DNA of 64,000 nt, taken from NCBI RefSeq assembly GCF_029227915.1, contig NC_079875.1, positions 13,823,001 through 13,887,000 on the forward strand. Reading direction: 5' to 3'. Source of the stretch: Hydractinia symbiolongicarpus. Taxonomy: Eukaryota; Cnidaria; Hydrozoa; Anthoathecata; Hydractiniidae. Position 1 is the first letter of the stretch. Every line of letters begins with the position of its first letter. Below, piece by piece: positions 44,411 to 57,083 of this stretch. The notes beneath the pieces are model-generated. The model searched no databases and had not been told where the DNA came from. It worked only from the letters and a program-made list of their open reading frames with translations. The translations under genes were made by a program, and so were the position numbers.

Positions 44411-45844
44411 TTAAGACTTCCCACTAACATGCCATGTTATAGCCCTTTTTCTTGTAACTTGAAACAATTTTTGTGCGCAATAGAATAAAAGAGCTCCCAA
44501 AATGCATATGTATTCCCAACAGGTGATTAACGAAATGCCTGTGAACAAACCGCATAAACCACCCATTTCTCCAGAAAAATGTTCAAATTTATAGGCAGGC
44601 TGTTCTTCCCATACTTCTGTTCTTAGCTCTCTAAAAAATAATTTAATTTCAACAGCTCCTGAATTTTTGATTGAACTTGGTGTTATAGGTCGGCTGGATA
44701 CTTGTTGTTCATAAATCGTCTCGTGGCATGGTACAGGGCATTTCGATATGTATTTACCTGAGAACGTCGGATTAAAACTGCAACTGTCATTTATTCCACA
44801 TACTAACTTTTCATCAATTATTTTTGCAATAGATGCAACGTTGGTGCATCTGCACATCTCCATACTCTCCTTGAACATTTCTATCAGTCTACACAACCGT
44901 TAATTTGCTTTATTGTAAGAAATATTAGGGGAATAATGCTGTAATGAATTTGTAACCCAATAGTCTTCCATACAAGTGTTGTTACCAAATCGATTAATCC
45001 TTTTGACAATTTTTTTTTTCAAACCGATATTGTACGAATAACCAGGGGCCAAGCTCTCTCCATCATAGCCGGGAAAGAACATGTAATTTTTATCCTGAAT
45101 CAAAATGTCAACACCAGGATATGATGTGAAATCTTCTAAACTAGAATTACGATTCGGAGATAGATCTATTTTTATTGTAATACCATCAAAACTCCCTTTG
45201 TCGATAGATCTTAACTTTTCTTGCGTTAGATCAACAAGCCAACAGTTGCCACGAGCTGAGCTCCATTTGATTGAAGAAGAACAATCGACTTTGTAATATT
45301 TGTAATAGCATTTTATGTCTAACGTTTCTTTAAGATATTTTGATTGTATTGCTGAGATGCCATATTTAGCAACCATTGAATAATGCAATATTCTAAATAG
45401 ATCTTCAGTGCGTAAATCTGCAAAAGGCATTAAATTAGTGTCATTAAAATGCATCTCTTTGTAAGCCTCTATACCCTCTTTTATAAACTTGTTCTTTAAT
45501 TTCTCTTTGACAGGATCTAGGTTACATATTAAAATGTCAGGAAAATCCATATATTCGTTTTCTTCAAAGTAAACGTTGGTCGTGATTGGCTTACTCTTAT
45601 AAAATTTTAATAAAGATGATCCTTCTTTGTATAAATATACATACGCAGCCAAGGTGACCAACATCCAAAACATTTTTGTTGATGTTCGACCACTCAAATT
45701 TATCTGAGCAAAGCCATGAGCTGTTGTGTTAGAAGCAAAATCTTCCAATAACTCTTTTATATTTGACCTAGTGTCACTATCGATTGGATTCGTTTGAACG
45801 CTTTTGTCGTGAAAACACGAGCCCTGTTTTGTCATCGAAATCAT
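44411..45844 (-). pseudogene. DEG/ENaC-family channel subunit with premature stop, unit 4
   Basis: Same length and motifs as the unit 3 gene (ATG at 45844). A TAA at 44900-44902 replaces the glutamine codon of KANQR, about residue 315. The truncated product would keep TM1 and much of the extracellular loop but lose the C-terminal cysteines and TM2 with its GIS filter, so it cannot form a pore. The downstream frame remains open to the normal stop, with EMGGLCGLFTGISLITCWEY-type TM2 intact. This suggests recent inactivation (or an assembly/read error). Confidence 0.88.
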
Positions 45845-48800
45845 ACTTTTTGCACGCAACAGAATGGAAAATCACAACTAAGAATTTCTTTCCAACAGCT
45901 GCATGGCCGATAAATAGTTCTTAATTCCTAAATCAATTTTTTATGTTTTATTTTGTTATCATGTTAAACATTTCTTTAGTTTTTGCTTTTTATATCTGAT
46001 TATATAACCCTTTTTGCAAATAGGTTCTGTTCCAGCGCTAATTTTTTGGGGGGAAATAATGAAAAGGAAGAAGAAAATAAAGAATCTTTTGCCGTTTATT
46101 TTAAATAAACGCCATAAAAAGCATTATATTAATTTTAATTTTTCCTTGAAAGAAAAGATAGAATGTAGAGAGAGAGAAAGAGAACCAGGTTTTTTCAAAA
46201 GCAGAATTTAAAGGAAGAAAATTTTATGAATCAAAAAGAATTGCGGGCTCAAGAAAAAAAAATTTCGCAGGTGGCCTCTTATAATATTTTTTCCGAAACA
46301 ACTATCGCGAATGATCATGTAAACTATTTTTTTGTGTGAATTAACTTTCGCAATAGGCATAGCTGTTGATTTTTGCATTTTTTTCACATCTTCCTAACAA
46401 TATGACACATAAAAACACATTTGTTTGCGACATATTTTACCGGACTGTGCATCGAATACAATGTGTAAAGATGCAATAAAATGCCACCAACGATAAGAAA
46501 ACCGCACGAACTTGAATCGATTCAAATAGTTGAGAAACAGTTATTACACAAAACGTTTAAAAAATGACGATGGGAGTGATATAAAGGAATAGCTCATTTC
46601 ATTATATTTTCGCAAGGTTTAACTTTCGGGATCTACGCCAAAAATTGCGAATCGCGATTCTGTTTAAGTAGTATTGTGCTCGGGGATTTTATTAAAGGAC
46701 TTAAATTGTACTGACTTAAACTGTATTAATTCATCTTAATTTTAGTCAGTAAATATAAACCAACTTTCTAGTCAGCAAAGTAAAAAATAATGACATAGAT
46801 GGACAAGCAGAGCATGTCGAACTGGTTTAAAAAAATGAAAGTATTTTCCTAATATTACAGAACAAGTCGATTTTGATTTTTTTGAGGTGTGTTATGTATG
46901 TTTTGTTCTTATGCAACTATGTGTTTGTTACATAGTGGTCACAACCATATTTTAAAGTAGCTAGCTATAGCTAGGTTTGTTACCTAGATTACAACAGGTG
47001 TCGGGTCGATTAAAATTAACATGCTGTTTTGTTTTTTGGGGAATATGATGGTGGATGAGTTACGAATCCTTGTAAATAATAAAGACTAGCTTGTACTGTA
47101 AATATTCTCACTTATTTTTTCATGTACTCGATCTTCGAGGAGGTGGTTCTGCTACGAGAGTTCACTTTCATCAAATGCACAGTATATTCAAGTAAGCTTT
47201 AGCGAACACCAAAGTTATAAGAGTTCCAGTGGCAAAGAAATCATGATTTTTTTCCCAATCTATCTATCTTGGTTAGAATGGCAGCACTGAAACTTTGCTA
47301 CATACCAGTTTTCCATAGTGGATGAACAAAAGGTTGAAAAATAAGAACAATTATAAGTTTTAAATTTTTGACTTTTTGTTTTTCCTGAAAACAAACACAA
47401 ACATAGAGAAGCATAACCAGACTTAGGTTTAACATTTGAAAACATGAGGATGACATTAATGTTCAGGTTTTTGCAAAGGGGTGTACGCAGGAACACTGAG
47501 CAATACTTACTGCTTCACATGTATATTCTTTGTTTACAAATGAGAACTAACCATAGAAAATATGGCTTCATAGGTCTAAAATTTTAAGAAAATTTAAGGT
47601 TTTATTATTACAAGTGATTATATGCCATTATATCAGGGTAAAACAAAAAACTAAATATGCGATTTTTACCGGTGGATGTCTATAACATTCTTTACTAAAC
47701 ATTGCATTGCACACGACAACAACAATGCCACTCAAGAAAAATCGAAATGGCAGACACAGGCGAACGAATCATGAGGCACGTTGGGTCTATTTAAAGGAAA
47801 ATAAAAACTGTCAATTTAACCTTTTATTTACTTCTTATTAAGTTATATTTATATTCAGCATAACCTCCAGCATCAACAGGTAACTTGCAAATGTAACTTG
47901 AAGGTGCTAAACATGTTTAGTTACCTAACAAAATATTTCAAAATTTCGAAACTGGTAATATATGACGCTGAAAACGAGCTACATACTTGTTTTCTGTGTA
48001 CTGGCTCATTAAATTAATCTCTGTGATTGATTTTGTTCTCACTGTTCTGTCTCGTTTTGTTTACAACATACTTCGATATTGATTCATTGCAGGATCTCCG
48101 CTGCAGATATAAGCATACTAAAACATTCAAGATAATATACCAACATATATAGCATATGTTTGCATATTATCTTTAAGATTCAAAATTAGCAAAATAAGAG
48201 AAATATTAAAAGCAATTAAAGAACACTTTGAGGCTTCAAATTGTACGGTTTAAACACATTCGAAGGCTTCTTGTGTGTGTTCTGAAACAAGGAATAAGCC
48301 TTTGTCAGTAGTGCAAATTTACGACTAATGAGTGTGGGTGCCACAATTTGTTCTGCTTTATAGCATTTAATAGCAGTGCGTTGGCAGCGAAACTTGTTTT
48401 TGTTGTAATACCCTCATCTTATTGAATACATAATAGATATAAAACAAAAATAGAACAAAGCTACGGTTTATGCATAGTCACAAGGAGGCTCTACCCTCAT
48501 CCCCAGTTTTTTATGTGTTTTTGATATAAGCTCATATCAATAAGGAAAAAAAAACCTGGTAAAGGAGGCTCTTGCTACTTTAGTTTACGAAAATATTCCT
48601 GCTTAGGGAATTCCCCCAAGACCCTCAACTGTTTTGACCAATTTTCGTTTTTCTCTTAGGTCATAACGCTTCGCTAAAAATACTGGCTAGATTCTCCCAT
48701 GCAGTGTGTGATAAACAGAACACTCAAAATATGGGTAACAGATATGCAAGTAAAATCGGGATTTATGCAACTACGGAAAACTCCATATAGGTGAGTATTT

Positions 48801-48884
48801 ATCATAGCACATCCGTATTAAATTCTCAACAGAGAATGGTTCACCCCGATCAGACCTCTGATCATCACAGCGAGAATAAAGCGT

Positions 48885-49043
48885 GTAAGTCATACTGAAG
48901 AATAACTATTTTTTAGTGTAGTGCAACGTAGCGTAGTGGGTTTGTCTGCGGCTCCCAGTTCTGGGGACTGCGGAGCGAATCCAGCTCACTGCTTGGCAGC
49001 ATGTTAATGATAAACAAAATAGTTCTTCTTCAGTATGACTTAC
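48885..49043. mobile_element. Inverted-repeat element enclosing a tRNA-like sequence, unit 4
   Basis: Counterpart of 38743-38901. The arms match better here (one mismatch in 28), but the B-box-like string is GGAGCGAATCC. Confidence 0.55.
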
Positions 49044-49895
49044 GGAAAACTACTTTTTGTGATAGCTTTGTATTTTTTAAAAAATGCTATATTACTGGCT
49101 TCGATGATTCTACTGAAAATAATTTTTTTAAATTATATCAAAGACAGATCTTGGAAAAAAGATGTAAATCATAGCTAAATATGCAAACAAGTTAGATGTG
49201 TTACATTAAAAATACTTATAACTACACGTAAATGATATGCTAATAATTAGTAATCGAGTCTTTCTTAAAAACGTATAGTAAATTTATCTTTTATATAATT
49301 ATTATCTTTTATATATTTATCAACATTAATTTCACAGGTAATATGACATAATGCACATGACAGAATCCATATATGTCCACCGTCTAGTCAATAAGGCAGT
49401 TATTGCATTCCATACACAAAATATGTATTCTTAGTAATCCAAAGTGCATGCACATCAACAAAGAACCAGGTTTGCGTTGCAGCACAGAATGCAAGAAGAA
49501 ACTTCGTTCCCGGTTTATTACACAACTTCGTAACCAGTATACTTCTCTTATAACCTTAAACTCTGATTTCAACGGGTCCTGATTCTCCGGTAATTAGTTT
49601 AATCCAATGGGAAAATGTTATTTCAATTCACAAATTGCTTATTAGGCATTGTGTCTTTGTTGAACGTTGTTTTCGCACATCAAAATTAAAATGATTGTGT
49701 TTAAATGCTGATTTGGGCAATCTAAATGTTTATTTCAATTGAATTAGTTTGGGATTAATTTAAGTTGCTTGAAACATGTAACGTCAATTGACCTCTTGGG
49801 AATCGAAATAGCATAAAGCGGGAAAATTATCTAAGTAATTTTACCATTCACTTCTCAGCGTTTATGAATAAAGGCCGCCATATCTTGAACTGAAA

Positions 49896-50375
49896 ATGTT
49901 GATCGCAGGAGTTTTAATATCATTTTTTTACCTCAATGTTGCCTCAAGTTTTAATCCGGGAAAAAGAGATGAGGAAATGAGAAGAGCTTTGTATCTACGA
50001 AGCGAATCATCCCGTCCGCAGATAGAAAAGGATCAGGAATGGAACAAACATAATTTGGTTATGAATGATTTTTACGCAGCCAGGGATGAAGTTGCCAAAA
50101 GAAATCTAAGGATCCAACAATGGAAAGACATGGAACGAATGAGGAGAATGAGACAACCGCAGTTTTTCGACATGACTAGAGATGGAGCTAGAATCAACCA
50201 GCAAGAAAGTGGTTATTTTAAGCGAGAAATAGATTACGTGCATTGGTAAGTCCTTAAGTAATGCTAAAAATAATTGATACTTTTTATATTTAGAAATGCA
50301 TTATTAAGTTAAAATTTTAATTTTATCCAGTTAATTTTCAGTCAGTGTGCATCTGGCAGTTGTGGCGGCTGTTAA
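49896..50375 (+). CDS. Gene A copy 5: secreted precursor with cysteine-rich tail
   Basis: Exon 1 is 49896-50245 and exon 2a is 50342-50375; 127 residues. EVAKRN is shared with copy 4, while the CTTGAACTGAAAATG start context is shared with copy 3. ARINQQ replaces ARIKQQ. The tail is the standard CQCASGSCGGC. Confidence 0.7.
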
Positions 50376-51558
50376 GATTGCATAAAATGATTGTTAGTTA
50401 ATAAATTTTTAACTCGCGCGATTTAAAAAGTATTAAACGGCGCTTGATGTTTCCTTGGATTCCATATCACTTTGTTTAAGAAAGAAAGTGTTCTGTACTT
50501 TCTTTGCAGATAATGTAGTACCGAAAACCAATTACTATATTCTCTATTTGAATATAAGCGTTTATGAATAATAAGCGGTTTTCTTTTTAGCATGGACACT
50601 TGCAAAAATGAATATGATCCACAATTGTAAGTCATAATGTTCATTACAGTTTTTTTATATTTTCTTTCGTTATTTATATTTGTAACATTTAATATCGATT
50701 ATTTTTAGATGCTGTAAAATGAGATGCGTAAGTATTTATCAGAAAAATTAACTTATACAGCTACATGAAATATTTTTTTATAAAAAAACAAAATTCTGAA
50801 TAGGAATGATTAATTAAAAACACTGTTTGTTTACATCACATTTTTAACTTCACATATTTATCCTTCAATTACATTTTCAGACATTCCTGTTCTTTGTGCA
50901 GCAAAAAGGAAAAATAAGACTTGTTTATTACATCAATTCTGATATGCAATAAATTACGTTCTCTAAAATGTCAGCAAGATGGGCCATTCAGGCAAATTTT
51001 TTGTCGGAATTTCCGACTTTTTTAATTAATAAGATGCCGAGAAATTATTGTCGCATTTTACGCAGAAAATTGTGTGAGTTTTAATCAACAATTTTACATT
51101 ACAGATTCAGGACTTTAAGTATGGCTAAGCTAACATGTATATGAAATGTTTGATTAGTCTTAAGAAAATGCGGCTGTCACGTAATTCAATTTTTGATTTC
51201 CCACGACTATGCCTCATTTTTGAGACATCATTCAGTTATACATTGTGATTTTTTTTTTAGAAAATGGATTTTTGTTTATTGCAACTTCCGGGAGTTGCAG
51301 CTTGAGTGCTACTGTGATTTATCTTTAAATATTAACTACGTGTATTGTATTTAGTTTTTGCTATTGTTTTTGCTATTAAAAATGAATGCTGGGATACAGG
51401 CCTTTTTACTTTATTAAAACACCCGCAAAGTTATTCCGAATTCTAACACCTGAATCTTTACAACCAGATTGTCAATTGACGTAGAAACTTAACGCACTGC
51501 AAAACGTGGCGTAGAGCATTCTTATAGAACACGACAAATTTATTCTTTACTGACTGAT

Positions 51559-51638
51559 AGTCTTTGGTAGAGCGTTTGCTTCCAGTGCGGCAGGTCTTCG
51601 GTTTAAACCACGGCCGAGTCATGCCAGAGACTATAAAG
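51559..51638 (+). repeat. tRNA-like (SINE-type) repeat, unit 5
   Basis: Counterpart of 23071-23150, with TTGGTAGAGCG and GGTTTAAACCAC. Confidence 0.45.
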
Positions 51639-52019
51639 TTCCTTTCTGCTTAGCGCTTAGCATGAAGAAATGATTGATATCTTAGGCTGTTGTTTAGTTA
51701 TGCGATTGCTGTGCTTGCACAACTTTTGTAGATCGAATGGGAGCTAGGGCTCCCTTCAATTAAAAGAATTTTTCTAAACGTGAAGGCACTGAAATTTTGC
51801 GTTTTTATTACAAAGATCTTATAGGAAGTTAATTGTCTCAAAAAATCAATTACAATCAACATAACCCAAATGAAAGTGTAATTTGGAAGAAGTGGTTTTT
51901 AGTTTAACACACCTGCCATAACAGCACTAAATGTAGAATGCTCTACAACGCGGTGGCCATCAATTTTATCATGAACAGCAGATAATGCCGACCTTTGACA
52001 ACAACATATTACGTTAATA

Positions 52020-53118
52020 CAGTGGAATCCCTCTAAAGCGGACACCATTGGTGCAAAAAAAAGTGTCCGCTTTAGAGGGATGTCCGCTTTATAGGAAGTT
52101 GACCAAAAAATTAGTTTTAGACCTAATTTTGACCAAAAAAGCTTTTTTTGTAGTACTGGCGGGTATCATGGGGTGACTTGCAACACTAGGGTAGACGGCA
52201 ACATCAATAGATTTAGCTTATCGAGCAAAGAACCCAAGTTGGCTGTGTAAAGTAAGTTTAGCAGCTCAAATTTGTCGGTGTTGCAACCAACCTTTAAGTG
52301 TTGCTAAGGTTATAAACTAAGAAACCAAGTTATATTACGAAGATATATTTCATTTATCTTATAGGTCTTTCAATACACGTTTTTCTCCCTATTTGAAATA
52401 ATCTTTGATTGAGGATTGTTTTCTATTTTGAAGCTGAAGTTCCTCAATCTTTTTCGTAATGGTTGACAACATTTCTTGGCATGTATCATCAAAAATAGTA
52501 GATCGCTTAATTTTATGCTTACATGGACATATGTCGGAGAAGAAAATTTTTGTTTAAAAGCGGAAGAAGATAACGAACATGACAAGTTTGCTGTAGCTGT
52601 TACAGATGACGATAAAGTAGTTGGGCACGTCCCTAAAAACCTTAGTAAACTATTCAACAAATTCATGTCGCTTCCTAACTGTACCATCGGATGTAAAGTG
52701 ACTGGGAAGCGAGTGAACCGTGGTGCTGGCTACGAAATACTAGAAATTCCTGCCCAGTACCAATTAATTGGTGTTGAAAAGGCAGTTGAGTGGGCCGAGA
52801 AAAATATAAGGAAAGTGTTGGACTCGGTAAATAACAAAACTCAAAGATGTACTAAGTAAAATGGTTTAAATTTTAAGAAAAAGTGACATTTCATCTCGTT
52901 ATTTTTCCATTGTCCGCTTTATAGGGAGTGTTTATAAGGGAAACTGTCATTTGGTGCAAAGATTTTTGTCCGCTTTATAGAGTGTCCGCTTTATAATCGT
53001 CCGCTTTATAGAGATTTTTTTATGAGAGTTTGACCTAAATTCTGCCGGTGCAAAAATTTTTGTCCGCTTTAGAGGGCTGTCCGCTTTATAGGGTGTCCGC
53101 TTTAGGGGGATTCCACTG
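52020..53118 (+). mobile_element. TA-flanked TIR transposon (pogo/Tc1-mariner-like), carries a HIRAN-like ORF
   Basis: The ends CAGTGGAATCCC... and ...GGGGGATTCCACTG are inverted repeats, flanked by TA on both sides (52018-52019 and 53119-53120). The five sister units have a single TA at this site ('gttaatattcc'), so the empty site is directly visible. Both subterminal regions repeat GTCCGCTTTA (with AGAGGG or TAGGG) many times in either orientation. TIRs starting CAGTGGAA with a TA duplication fit the pogo/Tigger group. No transposase is present; the only ORF is HIRAN-like. Confidence 0.9.
52476..52859 (+). CDS. HIRAN-like domain ORF inside the TIR transposon
   Basis: HIRAN domains bind DNA ends in Rad5/HLTF-type proteins and also occur as stand-alone proteins. 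The frame from 52476 opens with TTG; the first ATG is at 52515 (MLTWTYVGEENFC). It then has LKAEEDNEHDKFAVAVTDDD followed by KVVGHVPKNLSKLF, matching the HIRAN pattern of an N..D..AVAV core followed by a G-h-V-P segment. After that come CKVTGKRVNRGAGYEILEIP and a helical tail ending NKTQRCTK. At 115-127 residues it is about the length of one such domain. It has no fused helicase or transposase. It may be cargo captured by the transposon; a decayed internal part of a longer element protein is the alternative. Confidence 0.6.
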   Translation: MACIIKNSRSLNFMLTWTYVGEENFCLKAEEDNEHDKFAVAVTDDDKVVGHVPKNLSKLFNKFMSLPNCTIGCKVTGKRVNRGAGYEILEIPAQYQLIGVEKAVEWAEKNIRKVLDSVNNKTQRCTK

Positions 53119-53473
53119 TATTCCTTTTTAAATTAGCTTAATAGTTTATTACAAAACTTATGGAATAGGGAAAAATTTAAGATATTGTTACGCTCACCAA
53201 CCAGTTTACTTGACCTTTAACGACGAGTAATTTGAATTATTAGCCTTTCATATGGAAGCATTGGGTATCCGTGAAAAATTCCTTTCTTGGGTAGATTTTT
53301 TTAGAGATTGTTCAAACAGCTAATTGTAACGTTTCTGTCATGGTTTCTCTCCTTTTTAGAAGACGTCCCTAATGTTTCTTTACTAGCAGATGCAAGACTT
53401 TAAGAATGCTACTTTTGTGACTGCAACGCCAGAGTGACCAGGACCTTTTCTACATTCTTTAAAATTCTGTAAA

Positions 53474-53683
53474 ATGCATCCAGACACTTTGGAATCCAGT
53501 GTTAAAGAAACGCATCTGTACCCAGGCTGTGAGGGCCTGGTTTTCATGAATAATAAAAACCAATCAATGTCTGGAAGACCAACAATTATTTTGTTGAGCA
53601 TAGCGTCGATTCCGCTAAACCCTGCGCGTCAATACACACAAAAGAATTCAGACACAAACACGTGGATAGTTCTGCGAAACTAA
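53474..53683 (+). CDS. Small hypothetical ORF, unit 5 (69 aa)
   Basis: Counterpart of 42229-42438, nearly identical (LLSIAS instead of LLDIAS). Unknown; may be non-coding. Confidence 0.2.
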   Translation: MHPDTLESSVKETHLYPGCEGLVFMNNKNQSMSGRPTIILLSIASIPLNPARQYTQKNSDTNTWIVLRN

Positions 53684-54521
53684 CTTAAGATGTGTGATAT
53701 TTCTGCTTATTCCGCATTTTTGTTTTCTAGGTCACGTGACAAAGCAAAGTGAAGCATAAAGTGGCAAGGGCACTTGTTGTCACATTAAACAAATGCAAGA
53801 AAGAGCAGTTGGTTTTCTTTTTTTCGTTTTTTTTTTTTTTGTATAAAAGAAAATTTAATTTCAGCTGGATGTGCTTATGAGGTTATCATTTTATTGCTTA
53901 TTGAATCTATTTCTCAGCCTCAAATGTACTAATTTTTGTTTTTCCGAAATACGTTGGAAACTTGAACTCGTTTTCTAAAAAAGAAAAACAAGGAAAACTG
54001 TACGGAAATATTTTTTTTTCACTATTTTTAGAATCTAAAGCCAATTATGTTCTTTATAAGATTTTATAAGATTTTTTCTCATTATTTTTATCAACTAGGT
54101 TCTCGTTGTATACGTTTAGTCGGATAGTAATATGGACAGTTGTTCTTGACACAAATGACATTAATAGTACACAAACACAGGAACGAGGTTTAACTTAGAA
54201 AAAGCTTAAGATTCATCAGAGTAAATAAAGTATACTGATTAAAAATGTTAAATAAATCTAGAACATGGCTGAGGTCGTATTATAATGTTGAATTTTTTTT
54301 GCTCAGTAGACTGAAACCACGAGTCTTCTTAGTGACCTATTCGGATGTGTTAGAGGGTGTGTCCAAATAAAAGACTACTTTCTTGTCATCTATACTTTCT
54401 TAGCACACATTTCTTTGTTACAACCAACCAGCCTGCACTGCCTACTGTGCCTCCACTTATAGGTTTCCTTACTTGGGCCTAGCCTCCCTGATGTGAGCTC
54501 AATTAGGCACATTATACTAAA

Positions 54522-54725
54522 ATGCAATTGATAGGAACTGGGGAAAGCTGGGTACCAAACTCAACTGGTGTAGACTTAACCCAAAACAAAATGGTATCCA
54601 GCTACAAGAAAGAGGAACAAGGTTTCACAATTAACTTATCTCACACTTGCAGCAACACCTCTGGTCAGTGTAATTGTTATGATTCCAACCCATTGTATTC
54701 TTTATATTGGAATGATCCTGCATGA
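54522..54725 (+). CDS. Small hypothetical ORF, unit 5 (67 aa)
   Basis: Counterpart of 33154-33357 with changes MQLIG for MHLIG, TINLSHT for TTNISHT, and YDSNPLYSLY for YDYNPLYPLY. Start and stop are kept. Unknown function. Confidence 0.25.
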   Translation: MQLIGTGESWVPNSTGVDLTQNKMVSSYKKEEQGFTINLSHTCSNTSGQCNCYDSNPLYSLYWNDPA

Positions 54726-55649
54726 TAGAAAAGCTCCCTTTTTGCAGAAGGCTTCGTGAAAAATACAGTAATCATTATGTTGTTGAAATAGTCAAATCAA
54801 CAGACGAGACAGTTTACTTATCCTTGTTAAAACATCCAAGAATATTAAAAAAGAAAAGATAATTGCAGTAGTTGTAGGAAGTGCACATTCGTGGAAAATT
54901 TTGATCAGATGTAAAAAAGGATTACTATTTATAGTCACTTTACGGCCAAGGTGTGCCAAAAAGTATGCAGATTAAGAAAAAAGATCAATCTAAGCTGGAT
55001 ACGGTTATATTAGAGTGGTTTTTGTTAAATTTAATGCGCAGTGCAGATGGGAAACAACTAAATGTGTACAATGTATGCCTGTGTATACCTATCCATTTTA
55101 ATATAGGAATAGGAAGAACACAGAAGATCTACACACAAAAAAACCTTAACTTCTGAAAGTCAATTTCACACTGGCCAACTAAAATTCATTACTTAGGGTA
55201 AGCTTCCTACAAATTTACAAATCGACCTTACTGAGAAAGACGTTCTAAAGAAGTTAGTTACACATATAATGAAATAAAAACTAGTTGGAATTTTATGTCC
55301 GTGCTAACGTGTTAATAATTAAGAGTATATTAATAACAATATTCACAAGGAACCCACAATAAACATAAAAACAAAGTAAACATCGTATTACTTGATATTG
55401 CTGTATTTGCTTTTATTGCTGTCATTGTCGTCAAAGTGGAATGCCATCAAAACCTTTTCCATTACATTCTAGTCAGATATATAAAAAACAATGGTAACCA
55501 AGATGTGGATGGTTTGTCGCCATCTCTTTGAAATTGTTTGGAAAGTCAAATATTTCTTAATCAGTATCTAGATTAAACATGCCCGGTGAATATGGAAAAC
55601 ATATTCTATTTCCCATGAGACAGTACAGTGTTTTGTCAGGTTTTTACCT

Positions 55650-57083
55650 TTAAGACTTCCCACTAACATGCCATGTTATAGCCCTTTTTCTTGTAACTTG
55701 AAACAATTTTTGTGCGCAATAGAATAAAAGAGCTCCCAGAATGCATATGTATTCCCAACAGGTGATTAACGAAATGCCTGCGAACAAACCGCATAAACCA
55801 CCCATTTCTCCAGAAAAATGTTCAAATTTATAGGCAGGCTGTTCTTCCCATACTTCTGTTCTTAGCTCTCTAAAAAATAATTTAATTTCAGCAGCTCCTG
55901 AATTTTTTATTGAACTTGGTGTTATAGGTCGGCTGGATACTTGTTGTTCATAAATCGTCTCATGGCATGGTAAAGGGCATTTCGATATGTATTTACCTGA
56001 GAACGTCTGATTAAAACTGCAACTGTCATTTATTCAACATACTAACTTTTCATCAATTATTTTTGCAATAGATGCAACGTTGGTGCATCTGCACATCTCC
56101 ATACTCTCCTTGAACATTTCTATCAGTCTACACAACCGTTGATTTGCTTTATTGTAAGAAATATTAGGGGAATAATGCTGTAATGAATTTGTAACCCAAT
56201 AGTCTTCCATACAAGTGTTGTTACCAAATCGATCAATCCTTTTGACAATTTTTTTTTTCAAACCGATATTGTACGAATAACCAGGGGCCAAACTCTCTCC
56301 ATCATAGCCGGGAAAGAACATGTAATTTTTATCCTGAATCAAAATGTCAACACCAGGATATGATGTGAAATCTTCTAAACTAGAAATACGATTCGGAGAT
56401 AGATCTATTTTTATTGCAATACCATCAAAACTCCCTTTGTCGATAGATCTTAACTTTTCTTGCGTTAGATCAACAAGCCAACAGTTGCCACGAGCTGAGC
56501 TCCATTTGATTGAAGAAGAACAATCGACTTTGTAATATTTGTAATAGCATTTTATGTCTAACGTTTCTTTAAGATATTTTGATTGTATTGCTGAGATGCC
56601 ATATTTAGCAACCATTGAATAATGCAATATTCTAAATAGATCTTCAGTGCGTAAATCTGCAAAAGGCATTAAATTAGTGTCATTAAAATGCATCTCTTTG
56701 TAAGCCTCTATACCCTCTTTTATAAACTTGTTCTTTAATTTCTCTTTGACAGGATCTAGGTTACATATTAAAATGTCAGGAAAATCCATATATTCGTTTT
56801 CTTCAAAGTAAACGTTGGTCGTGATTGGCTTACTCTTATAAAATTTAAATAAAGATGATCCTTCTTTGTATAAATATACATACGCAGCCAAGGTGACCAA
56901 CATCCAAAACATTTTTGTTGATGTTCGACCACTCAAATTTATCTGAGCAAAGCCATGAGCTGTTGTGTTAGAAGCAAAATCTTCCAATAACTCTTTTATA
57001 TTTGACCTAGTGTCACTATCGATTGGATTCGTTTGAACGCTTTTGTCGTGAAAACAGGAGCCCTGTTTTGTCATCGAAATCAT
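55650..57083 (-). pseudogene. DEG/ENaC-family channel subunit with premature stop, unit 5
   Basis: ATG at 57083. The frame matches the unit 3 gene until TGA at 56034-56036, where LVCGIND becomes LVC-stop (GGA to TGA), about residue 350. TM2 and the selectivity filter would be lost, although they are still encoded further down in the same frame to the normal stop at 55650. The glutamine mutated in unit 4 is intact here, so the two losses are independent. Other changes include RISSLED for RNSSLED. Confidence 0.88.

Larger units (their letters stand above)
39575..49716 (+). repeat. Tandem array unit 4 (long type, 10142 bp)
   Basis: Same order as unit 3. Differences include loss of about 46 bases near 42026 next to the short/long junction, a 24-bp block that creates an ATG at 42229, a deletion near 44257 downstream of the channel gene, and a nonsense codon in the channel gene. 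A short 'taccctcatccccagttttt' insertion near 48490 is shared with unit 5 but not unit 3. Confidence 0.9.
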
